Assembly (NCBI GenBank): GCA_017441205.1
Contig: JAFRYG010000048.1
Span: forward strand, 1-62,357
Source of the DNA: Pseudomonadota bacterium
Lineage (GTDB): Bacteria; Myxococcota_A; Bradymonadia; UBA4248
Length of the DNA: 62,357 bases
Direction: 5' to 3'
The notes under the pieces were generated by a model, which saw only the letters and a program-made list of their open reading frames with translations, made no database searches and was not told the DNA's origin. Below, in pieces: positions 52,039 through 61,390 of this stretch (within the stretch, counting starts at the first letter, position 1; every line of letters starts with the position of its first letter). The position numbers and the translations under genes are program-made.

Positions 52039-53547
52039 TCAGCGCTTCGAACAGACTGTTCCCTCCGTAATCGGTCGATCATGTAACGTAACACGTTGAT
52101 AAGCACCTGGGTTATCCGAATACTTGCTGTCCGTATTATGATTATTCTTACAGGGAAGCGGCTTTGTATCTGCTTCAAAATTATTGGATCCTATCTGCGT
52201 GAAAAAACCATTCTCAACATCCACACTAACAATGAGCTCTGCATGACTATGCTTATCATCTTTCCAGTACCAGATATCTCCAGGTTGTGCATCTTTGGGA
52301 TCAATCTCACGATAAGCTGTTTTCCCATTATTGCAGAGTCCTTTCAAACCATCTACTGAATACGGCCACTTATCTGGAACCTGATCTTTTATTTCAGGCG
52401 TCATATCCCCCGTATCCAGCAAACACGTTGCTACAAAATTGGCACAGTTCAAATCATATCCATAGTTCGCTTTTGCTCCAAGCGGCGACATATTGGCCAG
52501 ATTTGGCATTATCTTTTCCAGAAGTAAATCATAAGTACATGTATTTGTATTTGTGTATAAAAACTTCTCGGCATAATCGATGACTTTCTGACCCTCACTC
52601 GCTTTGCAGCCACCATCCTTGCACACCTGAATCGGACTGCATTTGGTACCGCACGCACCACAATTATTTTTGTCGGTCTTGATGTTTACACATGCATCCG
52701 AACACACCGTCAGTGCAGGATCATCACATTCACACTTTGCATCGCTGCAATGCTTCGATTCACCACACTGTGTACCACACGCGCCGCAATTATTATTATC
52801 TGTATTAATATCCACACAGACATCCGAACACATCATCTGACGATCATTACATTCACACTTCGCATCGCTGCAATGCAGTCCCTCGCCGCATTGCGTTCCA
52901 CATGCACCACAATTATTATTGTCGGTCTTAAGATCCACACAGACATCCGAACACATCGTCAAAGTATCATCACATACGCACTTCGCATCGCTGCAATGCA
53001 ATCCCTCGCTGCACTGCTTACCACATTCACCACAGTTATTATTGTCGGTCTTAAGATCCACACAGGTATCCGAACACATCGTCAAAGATTCATCGCATTC
53101 GCACTTCGCATCACTGCAATGCTGATTATCGCCGCAGGCATGGTCACATTCGCCGCAATGCCTCACATCCGTATGAATATCGACACATTCGTCATTGCAA
53201 AGCTTACCGTCACATGCCTTCGGTTCCGGATCTTTTGGTCCAGGCTTTTCGGGATCAGTTGTCTTATCGGTTTTGCATTCGCCGTTCTCGCACGCAATGC
53301 CTTCGGGACACTCATTGCCGCATTTTCCGCAATTCAAAGCATCGTTCATCAAACATACCTTCGCACCATTGCATGTCTGCGAAACGCATGAATTCGCTGG
53401 TTCAGGCTTCGGTTGAGGTTTTGTCGCATCAGGCTTCTGCTCTCCTTCTGATGTTCCATCCTGACTCGCATCGGGCTCCTCCCAGCTATCATTACACCCC
53501 AATAGACACAAACTTGCGATAAGCAAAAAGCGAAATACGTTTTTCAT
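52039..53547 (-). CDS. Cys-rich lipoprotein with papain-like C-terminal domain (paralogue)
   Basis: Envelope lipoprotein of 502 residues, same plan as 40968-42719. The signal ends LCLLGC, followed by a Pro/Lys/Glu linker. About six CVDLKTDNNNCGxCG repeats separated by CSDAKCECD spacers come next, then a C-terminal domain with YDLNCANFVATCLL (candidate nucleophile), AQPGDIWYWKDD and SHAELIVSV (candidate His). The last residues VCSKR match the paralogue, which also ends CSKR. GGAG 8 bases upstream supports the ATG. The repeats probably project the amidase-like domain from the outer membrane. Peptidoglycan or protein amide hydrolysis is inference from the fold pattern. Confidence 0.82.
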   Translation of the reverse strand: MKNVFRFLLIASLCLLGCNDSWEEPDASQDGTSEGEQKPDATKPQPKPEPANSCVSQTCNGAKVCLMNDALNCGKCGNECPEGIACENGECKTDKTTDPEKPGPKDPEPKACDGKLCNDECVDIHTDVRHCGECDHACGDNQHCSDAKCECDESLTMCSDTCVDLKTDNNNCGECGKQCSEGLHCSDAKCVCDDTLTMCSDVCVDLKTDNNNCGACGTQCGEGLHCSDAKCECNDRQMMCSDVCVDINTDNNNCGACGTQCGESKHCSDAKCECDDPALTVCSDACVNIKTDKNNCGACGTKCSPIQVCKDGGCKASEGQKVIDYAEKFLYTNTNTCTYDLLLEKIMPNLANMSPLGAKANYGYDLNCANFVATCLLDTGDMTPEIKDQVPDKWPYSVDGLKGLCNNGKTAYREIDPKDAQPGDIWYWKDDKHSHAELIVSVDVENGFFTQIGSNNFEADTKPLPCKNNHNTDSKYSDNPGAYQRVTLHDRPITEGTVCSKR

Positions 53548-53658
53548 TGTCTGGACTCCATGGCTGAATATGACGACCTACACACAAAAGCCACACCAAT
53601 ATTAAATACTTCAGTCCTATTTTTTCAAGCCTCACATCGCTTTACTCAAAATTTTATG

Positions 53659-53712
53659 TATAATACAGAATACTGCAGCTGCGATGCCCAGGGAAGGGCA
53701 TCGAAAGTGCAG
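53659..53712 (+). promoter_or_regulatory. TATAAT and structured leader before the LD-transpeptidase-like gene
   Basis: TATAAT at 53659-53664 (no clear -35) precedes a perfect stem GATGCCC/GGGCATC (53683-53702, 6-base loop) with outer CTGCA/TGCAG pairing (53673-53712). It would fold in the 5' leader, about 100 bases before the ATG at 53811. No known riboswitch was recognised. Confidence 0.45.
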
Positions 53713-53810
53713 TTTATTGCGCAGCACAAAAGTCTCGCAGTATAATTTATTCCTTCGGTATACCCGGATATACCGCACTCACCACTGCTATTAGAATTCG
53801 AGCGAGTATC

Positions 53811-55490
53811 ATGACCAGACATAAGTATTTGTGTGCTATTCTGCCATTACTGCTGATGACCTCGTGTGCTGAAGATGACCGGTCAGATGATGACCCGCAT
53901 CAGAACCAGGAACAGCAAAAACCTTCTGACGAACAAAAACCAACGGACCAACAGAAACCAACGGACCAACAGAAACCGACGGACGAACAGAAGCCCAAGC
54001 CCGAGCCGGTTGATCCCATTCAGGCAGCAATACAGTTCAATGAAGGACGATCGCTGCCCATTCGTTTCGTTCTCAAATTAAAGCAGTCCCTGGGCATGAA
54101 CATCGATCGCTCCTCACTGGATGCTGCAGTGAGATTCGATAAAGATACCATCGAAGAACTGTCGGAACGCCAGAAGGAATGGTTCGGTGAATCCAAGGGC
54201 GGACGCATCGACGCCGAAACGCTGCTCAAAGCCGAATCGGAACTGTTTGACGAATCCGGACTCAAAGCGCTGATTGGCCCATACACCACGCCCAACGAAG
54301 TTCTCATCCGCGGAATATCCGATATTCAGACGTCAGTCGATGAATCCGTCTACAAACGATGCAGGGATATCATCGAACAGTTCGGCAGCTATTTCGATAC
54401 CACGCCCGGCGTGCGTAATCTTCTCGCCATTCGCGGTGCCGTCATTGACAATGACACCATACGCCGTACTGGGAGTGCCGAACAGTACATCCAGAACATC
54501 GAAAAGAGCAGCCTGAACTATTCGGCGGTTTCGCACTTTGCTTCCAATGATGAGTTGTGCCAGGGATCCGGCCAGCATCCGTTCGATGACACCATGCTGA
54601 CGATATGGAAAGACAATTCAGACGGCTCCGACAAATACTTTGTCCAGGTGGTCCCGCTCAACGTCGATCCCGGCATGCAATGGGGAAGCGAAGAAAATCC
54701 GCTGTTCGACGGAACCGCACATCTGCGGGACGGTCAATACATTGGAGCTATCGATTTTCACAGCACATCACTCTTTAACCATGCGATGGCTGTACTCAAT
54801 GCATGCTACAACAGCGACGAAACCCTCGAACTGCTTGCACCTGAGATTCGTTCCGGTTCAGACTATTCCCAGATTGCGAAAGAAGATTTGGAAAACTTGC
54901 TGAGCAAGACAGAACTCCCCAGAATCAGGTACCGGGCAATCCGGAATACATACGATCAGCAAAGCTACGCCGACCAATCGATCCACGCATCCGGAGCATC
55001 CGAAGTCATCAGGGATTTCCGACTCAACAACAACGCAAGCGATGGAGCGCTCCAGGAACACGAGCTTACGGCCGCAAGGAAAGTACTCGCCAATCTTTAT
55101 CCCGAAGATGCCTTGCTTACTGCCGAATTTCCGGATCTTTCCATCAATGATGCGCTCGAAGCATGGTTCAAAAAGTATTTTGTCACCTATACGGACGATG
55201 AATGCAGATATTTGTTCGATAAACCTGCATCAGAGGTGTACAGCGAGGATAATGCTGCAGCCAGAGCCAGCCTGTTCCAGCATGTCTACATCCGCTACCG
55301 CGATGCCATACGCGATATCGGCATCAACATCCATACAAGTCCCGACAACGAAACTTCTTCGCAGGGATGTCTCAATATCCCCATTTCGTATTTTACGCAG
55401 TTTATCTCCGCACTGACGACGGATACGACTCAGCCCACATATCTCTATACCCTGGTGGATGCTTCCAAAATCAAGGGGATGACTGAATAA
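53811..55490 (+). CDS. lipoprotein with LD-transpeptidase-like signature
   Basis: Envelope lipoprotein of 559 residues. The signal ends LLMTSC. A linker with four P(S/T)D(E/Q)QK repeats follows, then about 480 residues without low complexity. Near the C-terminus GINIHTSPDNETSSQGCLNIP (read as His, then S-x-GC) recalls the HG..S-GC signature of YkuD-type LD-transpeptidases, which cross-link or trim peptidoglycan. The upstream 400 residues match no family I know. If the assignment is right, it would be an outer-membrane-anchored peptidoglycan enzyme. It faces the permease gene across a pair of hairpins. Confidence 0.65.
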   Translation: MTRHKYLCAILPLLLMTSCAEDDRSDDDPHQNQEQQKPSDEQKPTDQQKPTDQQKPTDEQKPKPEPVDPIQAAIQFNEGRSLPIRFVLKLKQSLGMNIDRSSLDAAVRFDKDTIEELSERQKEWFGESKGGRIDAETLLKAESELFDESGLKALIGPYTTPNEVLIRGISDIQTSVDESVYKRCRDIIEQFGSYFDTTPGVRNLLAIRGAVIDNDTIRRTGSAEQYIQNIEKSSLNYSAVSHFASNDELCQGSGQHPFDDTMLTIWKDNSDGSDKYFVQVVPLNVDPGMQWGSEENPLFDGTAHLRDGQYIGAIDFHSTSLFNHAMAVLNACYNSDETLELLAPEIRSGSDYSQIAKEDLENLLSKTELPRIRYRAIRNTYDQQSYADQSIHASGASEVIRDFRLNNNASDGALQEHELTAARKVLANLYPEDALLTAEFPDLSINDALEAWFKKYFVTYTDDECRYLFDKPASEVYSEDNAAARASLFQHVYIRYRDAIRDIGINIHTSPDNETSSQGCLNIPISYFTQFISALTTDTTQPTYLYTLVDASKIKGMTE

Positions 55491-55501
55491 TATATAAAAA
55501 T

Positions 55502-55567
55502 GGCGCACCGTATGCCCATCGGCATAGGTGCGCCCACGAAGCGTATTGGCCCCAACGGGCCAATAGC
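55502..55567. repeat. pair of perfect TAT/ATA-C hairpins in a convergent gap
   Basis: First, 55502-55534: outer GGCGCACC/GGTGCGCC, unpaired G at 55510, inner TATGCC/GGCATA, loop CATC. Second, 55541-55567: outer GC/GC, unpaired G at 55543, inner TATTGGCCC/GGGCCAATA, loop CAAC. They start 12 bases after the lipoprotein stop and end 23 bases before the permease stop. Confidence 0.85.
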
Positions 55568-55589
55568 GAGTAAAAAGAAATAAAAAAGA

Positions 55590-56954
55590 TTATATATTTT
55601 TGGGCAGAACGAGATTGAAAATCATTGCCGAAACGCCGCCCGCAACGATGGATGAATCAAAAAACATGCGCAGGACACTGGGCAGCATTGCAAACGCATC
55701 CGCAGAAACCATCGTCATCACCCCCACCCCGAGTGAGGCTGCAATGATGAGAGATTCGCGGCGGTCTATTTTGTTATGAGCGAGTATGCGTATACCCGAA
55801 CAAGTGATGGAACCAAAGAGGACGAGAAGTGCACCGCCCAGTACCGGTTCGGGAATCAGCTGAAATAGCACGACGATGAACGGGAACAGAGCAAACGCAA
55901 TGAATATGAACCCGCAAATGATGCCCACGCGGCGGCTGGCAACACCGCTGAGCTGAATCACGCCGTTGTTCTGCGAAAACGTCGCGACGGGAAAACATCC
56001 GAACATGGCCCCCAGAGAGGTCATTAGACCATCGCAGAGGATACCGCCGGTCAGACGGCTCTCGAACAGCTTGCCCTCAGTCGGTTGTTCGGATACGGCA
56101 CTCGTGGCGGTCAAATCCCCGATGGCCTCGATAACCGTCACGAGAAAAAGAAAAGCAATCGCCAGAAGTGCCTGCAGATTGAATTCGAAGAAACCGAATT
56201 TGAAGGGAACCGGATACTCGAACCAGTGATGGGTCTGACTCAGAATTGACCAGTCCACCATACCAAGACAGGCAGAAACGATAAATCCCACGACAATACC
56301 GATGACGAGGGCACTCATTCGGATGAACTTGACGCGAATTCGGTTGCAGATGAGAATGACGAGCAAAACCGAAGCTCCGACGCAGAGATTGCTCACGGAA
56401 CCGTATTCTCCGACAGCGCGCGCAGCCTGACCGCCGGCAAAACTGTCTGCCGCCACGTGAATCAGCGAAAGACCAATCATCATGACGGTCACTCCCGAAA
56501 CGGTGTTCGTGATGATCTTTTGCAGATACCGGATAAAACGGCTGCATATCATCACGATAATGCCGCCGATAAAACAGGTTCCGAACAAAGTGGCGAGCAT
56601 CTGATCGGTCGACATTCCCTGTTCCTTGAGCAGAACGGTACCCACAGCAATCAACGCACCCGGAAAAACAAAGCTCGTTGCCTGGATGCTGAGCATTCCG
56701 GAACCGATTCCAAGGGGGCGCTTGGCCTGAAAGAATATACCGATACCGGCAAACAGCAGCGACATACTGACAAGATAGGCAATGGTCAGTGCATCGAGCC
56801 CGAGGGCGGCCCCCACAATCGAGGGAGGCGCCATGACACTCAGAATCATCGAGAGGATGTGCTGCAGTGCAGCGATGAAAGCTACACCGAGGGGTGGTTT
56901 GGAATCCAAAGGGAAAATGAGCTCACTCTCTGCAGGCGTCGGTTTGGTATCCAT
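55590..56954 (-). CDS. NCS2-family purine (xanthine/urate-type) permease
   Basis: Inner-membrane nucleobase:cation symporter of 454 residues with 12-14 hydrophobic segments. The signature PVATFSQNNGVIQLSGVASR follows the XanQ/UapA pattern (QNNG) rather than the uracil-permease pattern, so xanthine or urate is the likely substrate. The N-terminal amphipathic stretch (PLGVAFIAALQHILSMILS) also fits the family. GGGAG 7 bases upstream fixes ATG 56954. The DAACS symporter gene lies upstream in the same direction, 126 bases away. Substrate choice should be regarded as provisional. Confidence 0.93.
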   Translation of the reverse strand: MDTKPTPAESELIFPLDSKPPLGVAFIAALQHILSMILSVMAPPSIVGAALGLDALTIAYLVSMSLLFAGIGIFFQAKRPLGIGSGMLSIQATSFVFPGALIAVGTVLLKEQGMSTDQMLATLFGTCFIGGIIVMICSRFIRYLQKIITNTVSGVTVMMIGLSLIHVAADSFAGGQAARAVGEYGSVSNLCVGASVLLVILICNRIRVKFIRMSALVIGIVVGFIVSACLGMVDWSILSQTHHWFEYPVPFKFGFFEFNLQALLAIAFLFLVTVIEAIGDLTATSAVSEQPTEGKLFESRLTGGILCDGLMTSLGAMFGCFPVATFSQNNGVIQLSGVASRRVGIICGFIFIAFALFPFIVVLFQLIPEPVLGGALLVLFGSITCSGIRILAHNKIDRRESLIIAASLGVGVMTMVSADAFAMLPSVLRMFFDSSIVAGGVSAMIFNLVLPKNI

Positions 56955-57080
56955 GATTTTGCTCCCGTGAATATTCACCTTTAATAATGAAACGCGCGTT
57001 TCATTGAGGTTTATATCACAGCATCATGCTGCCTGCATCAAAACTATTAAAAAACAAGGCTGTGTACGGCCAAAAACAAT

Positions 57081-58730
57081 CTACTCCTCATTCCAAATCT
57101 TCATATCGATCAATTTTTCCGATTTTGCAGCGATCGTCGTACAAACCGCCGTTCCGGTAACATTCAGAACCGTCTGGATCATTGAATCGAGCGCATAAAT
57201 ACCGATAATAATACTGATGGCATCCGCAGGAATCTTCATCATCGGCAGAATCATGGCGATGCAGATCAGAAGTGATCCGGGGATTGCCGGCGCAGCGATC
57301 GACAGAATATAGTTCATCACGGCCAGACTCACGAGCATGCCGGAGGTAACCTCCACACCGAATATCTGAGCCATGAAAAGCGTACTGATCATCAGTACAA
57401 TGCAGCCGCCATTCTTATTCAGAACAGTGCCGAACGGAATTGCAAACGAATATGCCTTGGGAGAAATGCCGAGTTTTGTGCGGCAAATCTCCATGTTGAA
57501 CGGCATCACGGCATTGCCGGAACATATCACGAACGCATTCAGCATGACCGGCGCATACTTTTTATAAAATGTAATCGGCGAAAGCCGCGTAAACGCAGGA
57601 ATCATGCCCGCATACACGATGAGCATAAATGCGTAGCACGTCACAGTCGCCAGCATCCACTGCCCTACCGATATCAATGAAGAAGTATCGGTTTTGATCA
57701 CCATGTTCGCCATGGCGCAAAAGATCGAAAGCGGCATAAACTTGATGACGATCTTGGTTATTTTTAAGAATAACTCATTCAACAGGTCGAGCGCGTGATT
57801 GACCTGTCCACCGGACGCCCCGAGCTTCGTTACACCAAACCCAGCCAATATCGCCAAAAACATGACCTGCAGCATGTCCGATTCCAGAAATGGACTCACC
57901 AAATCGGTCGGAATAATATTGATAATCATGTTTTTAATCGAAATCGATGTCGAAGAGGCTGCCCCTGCAATGGCATTCTCCGTCACCATGTTCCTGAGTG
58001 TCGGATCGCCGATGGGATGAAGGTAAAACGCCAGGATCCCAACGCCAATCGCGATGAAGGATGTCAGCGCAAATGCCCCCATCATCTTTAAGCTGAATTT
58101 GCCCATGCTGCGGATATCCCGGTTGCTCGCAAACGCAGCAGCAATCGAGAAAAATACGAGCGGAGCCGCCAGCATCTTAATCGCAGCCAAAAACATCGTG
58201 TAGACCGGAGTGCAGATGTTTTCTGCAAAAGACGAAGCCAAATCCACATTGATAGCACGAACGACAAATCCGGCAATCACCCCCAGTGCCAGCGTAGCCA
58301 GCGTTCTGCGAAGCGCCCGCTGTTTGCTCGTCTCGACGAGTATCGACGCGATGTTCAGGCCCTTCTTGTTGTGAACCGAAACCTTGCGCCCATACGATTT
58401 GATGATGATCCCGCGGATGATCGATTCCTGCTCCGAGTCGACCTCCGAAAGCTCGGGCATCGCAATGCCCGTCGGAATATCCTCATCCTTGAGCGGCGTT
58501 CCGCGGCCGGAAATGCGGATGACACAGTCACCGAAAAGCTTATGTACCTCAACCTTGAGCCGATCTTCGGTCGAAACCTCGATCAGCTTCGTCAGCAGCT
58601 GATTTAACGCAAAATCCGCCTGCTCGATATCGTTCGAACGTATCTTCCAAAGCTCCAGAAGCAGCTTGACCTTTTCGCATACGCGCGCGATTTCTTCCTG
58701 TCTGGAATCTATGTAAAGTACATATTTCAT
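57081..58730 (-). CDS. DAACS dicarboxylate/amino-acid symporter fused to an ATPase-like N-terminal domain
   Basis: Inner-membrane cation symporter of 549 residues. Residues about 145-545 are the DAACS fold (GVIAGFVVRA; SGNAVMPFNMEICRT; IPFGTVLNKNGGCIVLMIS, the NMDGT-equivalent loop). Before it lies a soluble domain of about 140 residues (ADFALNQLLTKLIEVST; RLKVEVHKLFGDCVIRI; ISGRGTPLKDEDIP) resembling a degraded GHKL / histidine-kinase-type ATP-binding fold. Such a fusion is seen in some gut bacteria, and its purpose is unknown. ATG 58730 follows CGGGG. The loop changes make the substrate uncertain among dicarboxylates and amino acids. Confidence 0.87.
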   Translation of the reverse strand: MKYVLYIDSRQEEIARVCEKVKLLLELWKIRSNDIEQADFALNQLLTKLIEVSTEDRLKVEVHKLFGDCVIRISGRGTPLKDEDIPTGIAMPELSEVDSEQESIIRGIIIKSYGRKVSVHNKKGLNIASILVETSKQRALRRTLATLALGVIAGFVVRAINVDLASSFAENICTPVYTMFLAAIKMLAAPLVFFSIAAAFASNRDIRSMGKFSLKMMGAFALTSFIAIGVGILAFYLHPIGDPTLRNMVTENAIAGAASSTSISIKNMIINIIPTDLVSPFLESDMLQVMFLAILAGFGVTKLGASGGQVNHALDLLNELFLKITKIVIKFMPLSIFCAMANMVIKTDTSSLISVGQWMLATVTCYAFMLIVYAGMIPAFTRLSPITFYKKYAPVMLNAFVICSGNAVMPFNMEICRTKLGISPKAYSFAIPFGTVLNKNGGCIVLMISTLFMAQIFGVEVTSGMLVSLAVMNYILSIAAPAIPGSLLICIAMILPMMKIPADAISIIIGIYALDSMIQTVLNVTGTAVCTTIAAKSEKLIDMKIWNEE

Positions 58731-58943
58731 GCGAAAAACCCCGAAATGAATCACCTGCAGACGTACATGTACCACCAGGACACACCACAGGTCAGGCCGC
58801 ATATAGATCAATTGCTTTAATTTTCAAGACCAATTCAAAGAATTATTGGCCATGTTCGCAGAGTGATGAATATTGGATGAGCCCGGAACGGTACGTTCCC
58901 TATCACCACACCTCCCCCCAGTCCGGCTGCAGCAAACGCAAAA

Positions 58944-59993
58944 CTAAAGCCACCTGGACTTTTTGAATACGGCCACCAGCCCGATGGCAACCACGATCAT
59001 CACGCCCCAAACCACCGCATATCCATAAGTCCAGTGCAGCTCGGGCATGTTGTCGAAATTCATGCCATATACGCCGACAATAAAGGTCAGAGGATTGAAA
59101 ATTGTCGCAATTGTCGTCAGTACCTTCATGATTTCGTTCATGCGGTTGCTCGACAAAGACAGATAGGTATCGTGAATACTGCCCAAAATATTAATATAGG
59201 AATCGATCATATCGAGTACCTGAATGACATGATCGTAAACATCCCGCAGATATACGCGGGTATCCCGGGTGATCAGTACGGAATAGCTCTTTTCGAGCGA
59301 CGCGACTTCCTCCCTCAGAGGCCATACGCTTTTCCTGAAATCCAGAATTTCCCGTTTAAACCCATGGACCTCCGCCAAATCGATTTTTTCGGCACTCACG
59401 AAAAGATTGTCTTCACAGGTCTCAATGCCATCTCCGATCTTTTCGAGCGCAAGAAAATAGCCATCGACGATTGCATCCATCAGCGCATACATGCACATAT
59501 CGCTGCCGGTCACTCTGAGCTTGCCCTTGTTCTGCCGAAGTCTTGCACGAACTCCGTCAAAAACGTCCCCCGGCTCCTCCTGAAATGAAATAATATAATG
59601 GCTGCCCGTCACGATACTCAGATGTTCCAGCGCCAGTTCCTGCTCTTTTTCATCATACAGAATCATATTGAGAACGCAGAACAAATACCCCTCATAATCC
59701 TCAAACTTGGGGCGCTGATCCGTATTGGCTATATCCTCGATCGTAAGCGGATGGACGTCGAATATCTCACCGATTTGCCTCAGCATTTCTACATCATGAA
59801 CGCCCGTAACATTGACCCAAAGAATGCCTTCTTCATCCTTTTTCTGTCTGAGCGAATCCAAATCCACATTATCATGTTCTTCGAATTTATCTTCGCTGTA
59901 AAGAATGACATTGATTTGAGCTCGTTCGAGCCGATTCTCACCGATATAAACCGGAGTTCCGGGTTCCAGCCCACTTTTTCCGCTGCGACGCAT
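58944..59993 (-). CDS. corA: CorA-type Mg/Co/Ni transporter
   Basis: Pentameric inner-membrane divalent-cation channel, 349 residues. It has a long cytosolic funnel domain (DVHPLTIEDIANTDQRPKFE), the long helix with SLSSNRMNEIMKVLTTIA, the pore motif YGMNF, and a second transmembrane helix ending KKSRWL. Length and motifs are typical. The Thr/Asp-rich acidic loop MPELHW after GMNF matches the family. It is read from the ATG at 59993 with a weak RBS. It adds another metal transporter to the window but is not linked to the operator found in the metal island. Confidence 0.95.
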   Translation of the reverse strand: MRRSGKSGLEPGTPVYIGENRLERAQINVILYSEDKFEEHDNVDLDSLRQKKDEEGILWVNVTGVHDVEMLRQIGEIFDVHPLTIEDIANTDQRPKFEDYEGYLFCVLNMILYDEKEQELALEHLSIVTGSHYIISFQEEPGDVFDGVRARLRQNKGKLRVTGSDMCMYALMDAIVDGYFLALEKIGDGIETCEDNLFVSAEKIDLAEVHGFKREILDFRKSVWPLREEVASLEKSYSVLITRDTRVYLRDVYDHVIQVLDMIDSYINILGSIHDTYLSLSSNRMNEIMKVLTTIATIFNPLTFIVGVYGMNFDNMPELHWTYGYAVVWGVMIVVAIGLVAVFKKSRWL

Positions 59994-60256
59994 AACCTAT
60001 CGTATCCAAATATAATATCATCCAATCCCCCGAAAACTCCCGCTTAAATTCTATCAGTCCCTTACAATGCACGCAATTTTTTCATGTTTCCGTATCAATC
60101 CCGCTGAGTTTTTCTGCCTCAATGCGCATCATCATCACCACAAATACATACGGCAAACGAACTGGATACATTTCGAAACCACATCGATTTTGGTTGTATT
60201 ATCAGAATTATCACGTAAATTTAATTATGGGGGATGTGCTTCTTCTGGGTAACTCA

Positions 60257-61360
60257 ATGATCAAAAAAATACTCTTAATCGTCTTAGTTCTGCTCATACT
60301 TGCTCTGATTTATCCTGGATGTGCCGTCTGGCGCGAAATCGGACAAACACCAAAAGGGGAACGGCTCGATCGCATCCGACAATCCCCGCACTACAATGCC
60401 GAAAAAGAAGAATTCGTCAATCTGACGCCGATCGAGGGCGTGATGAACGACTCCGAAGAAGGCTCTGGAATTGCTGACTTTTTGTTTGGCAAACATCCCG
60501 ATGTCATTCCCGCACATCCGCTTCCGGTTGTCAAAACGGATTTGCGCGCGATCGACCGAAACGTCGATATCGTCGTATGGCTCGGACATTCGACGGTTTA
60601 TATACAGCTCGACGGTGTGCGATATCTCTTCGATCCCATTCTGACAAGCGGATTCCCGGTTTCTGTTATGATGAAACCATTCCGCGGAACAAATGTATAT
60701 TCCCCGGATGATATTCCGGATATTGATTATCTTATCATCACACACGACCACTGGGATCATCTGGATTACAAAACCGTTTCAGACATCAGGGACCGCGTCA
60801 GACATGTGGTCTGCGGTCTTGGCATCGGTCAGCATTTCGAATACTGGGGCTATGATCCAGCCAAAATTCACGAGCTCGACTGGTACGAAGACTGGACGGT
60901 CAATCCCACCACGACCATTCACTGCCTGCCGTCACAGCATTTTTCTGGCCGCCTCGGCGGCAACAAAACCTTATGGGCATCGTACCTCATCGATGGCAAA
61001 AAAAAGATATTTGTCATGGGCGACGGCGGCTACGACGGCCGCTTCAGCAAATTCGCCGAAAAATATCCCAATATCGACCTCGCCATCATGGAAAACGGCC
61101 AATATAACGAAGGCTGGAAAGCCATTCATCTTTTGCCGCAGCAACTCTCTGATGCCATTGATGAACTCCATCCGACCCATGTATTGACGTATCATCACGC
61201 AAAATTCAAATTATCTGTACATACATGGTATGAACCGCTCGAAAATATATATAATAATTCACGCGGCAAACCATACCATCTGCTGACGCCCCAAATTGGT
61301 CAAATCATCGATATTCACGCCCCCATCGCCGATGAGCCCTGGTGGCGCGATGAGATATAA
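60257..61360 (+). CDS. MBL-fold lipoprotein, NAPE-PLD / UlaG-like
   Basis: Envelope-anchored hydrolase of 367 residues. The signal ends LALIYPGC, so it is a lipoprotein. The MBL fold shows WLGHSTVYIQLDGVRYLFDP, the metal motif THDHWDHLD (HxHxDH), SQHFSGR, MGDGGYDGRF and LTYHHAKF, as in N-acylphosphatidylethanolamine phospholipase D-like and UlaG-like members. A phospholipid or other phosphodiester substrate is plausible given the membrane anchor. I took ATG 60257 because it gives a clean signal peptide; upstream in-frame ATGs (60122, 60227) add an unlikely leader. No strong RBS was seen. Confidence 0.87.
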   Translation: MIKKILLIVLVLLILALIYPGCAVWREIGQTPKGERLDRIRQSPHYNAEKEEFVNLTPIEGVMNDSEEGSGIADFLFGKHPDVIPAHPLPVVKTDLRAIDRNVDIVVWLGHSTVYIQLDGVRYLFDPILTSGFPVSVMMKPFRGTNVYSPDDIPDIDYLIITHDHWDHLDYKTVSDIRDRVRHVVCGLGIGQHFEYWGYDPAKIHELDWYEDWTVNPTTTIHCLPSQHFSGRLGGNKTLWASYLIDGKKKIFVMGDGGYDGRFSKFAEKYPNIDLAIMENGQYNEGWKAIHLLPQQLSDAIDELHPTHVLTYHHAKFKLSVHTWYEPLENIYNNSRGKPYHLLTPQIGQIIDIHAPIADEPWWRDEI

Positions 61361-61390
61361 TTTTCACACTCTTCTATTTTTTCTGCCCCG

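Noticed and set aside
53673..53712. Known riboswitch before the LD-transpeptidase-like gene
   Set aside because: The fold is a single stem-loop without the conserved core of any riboswitch class I know.
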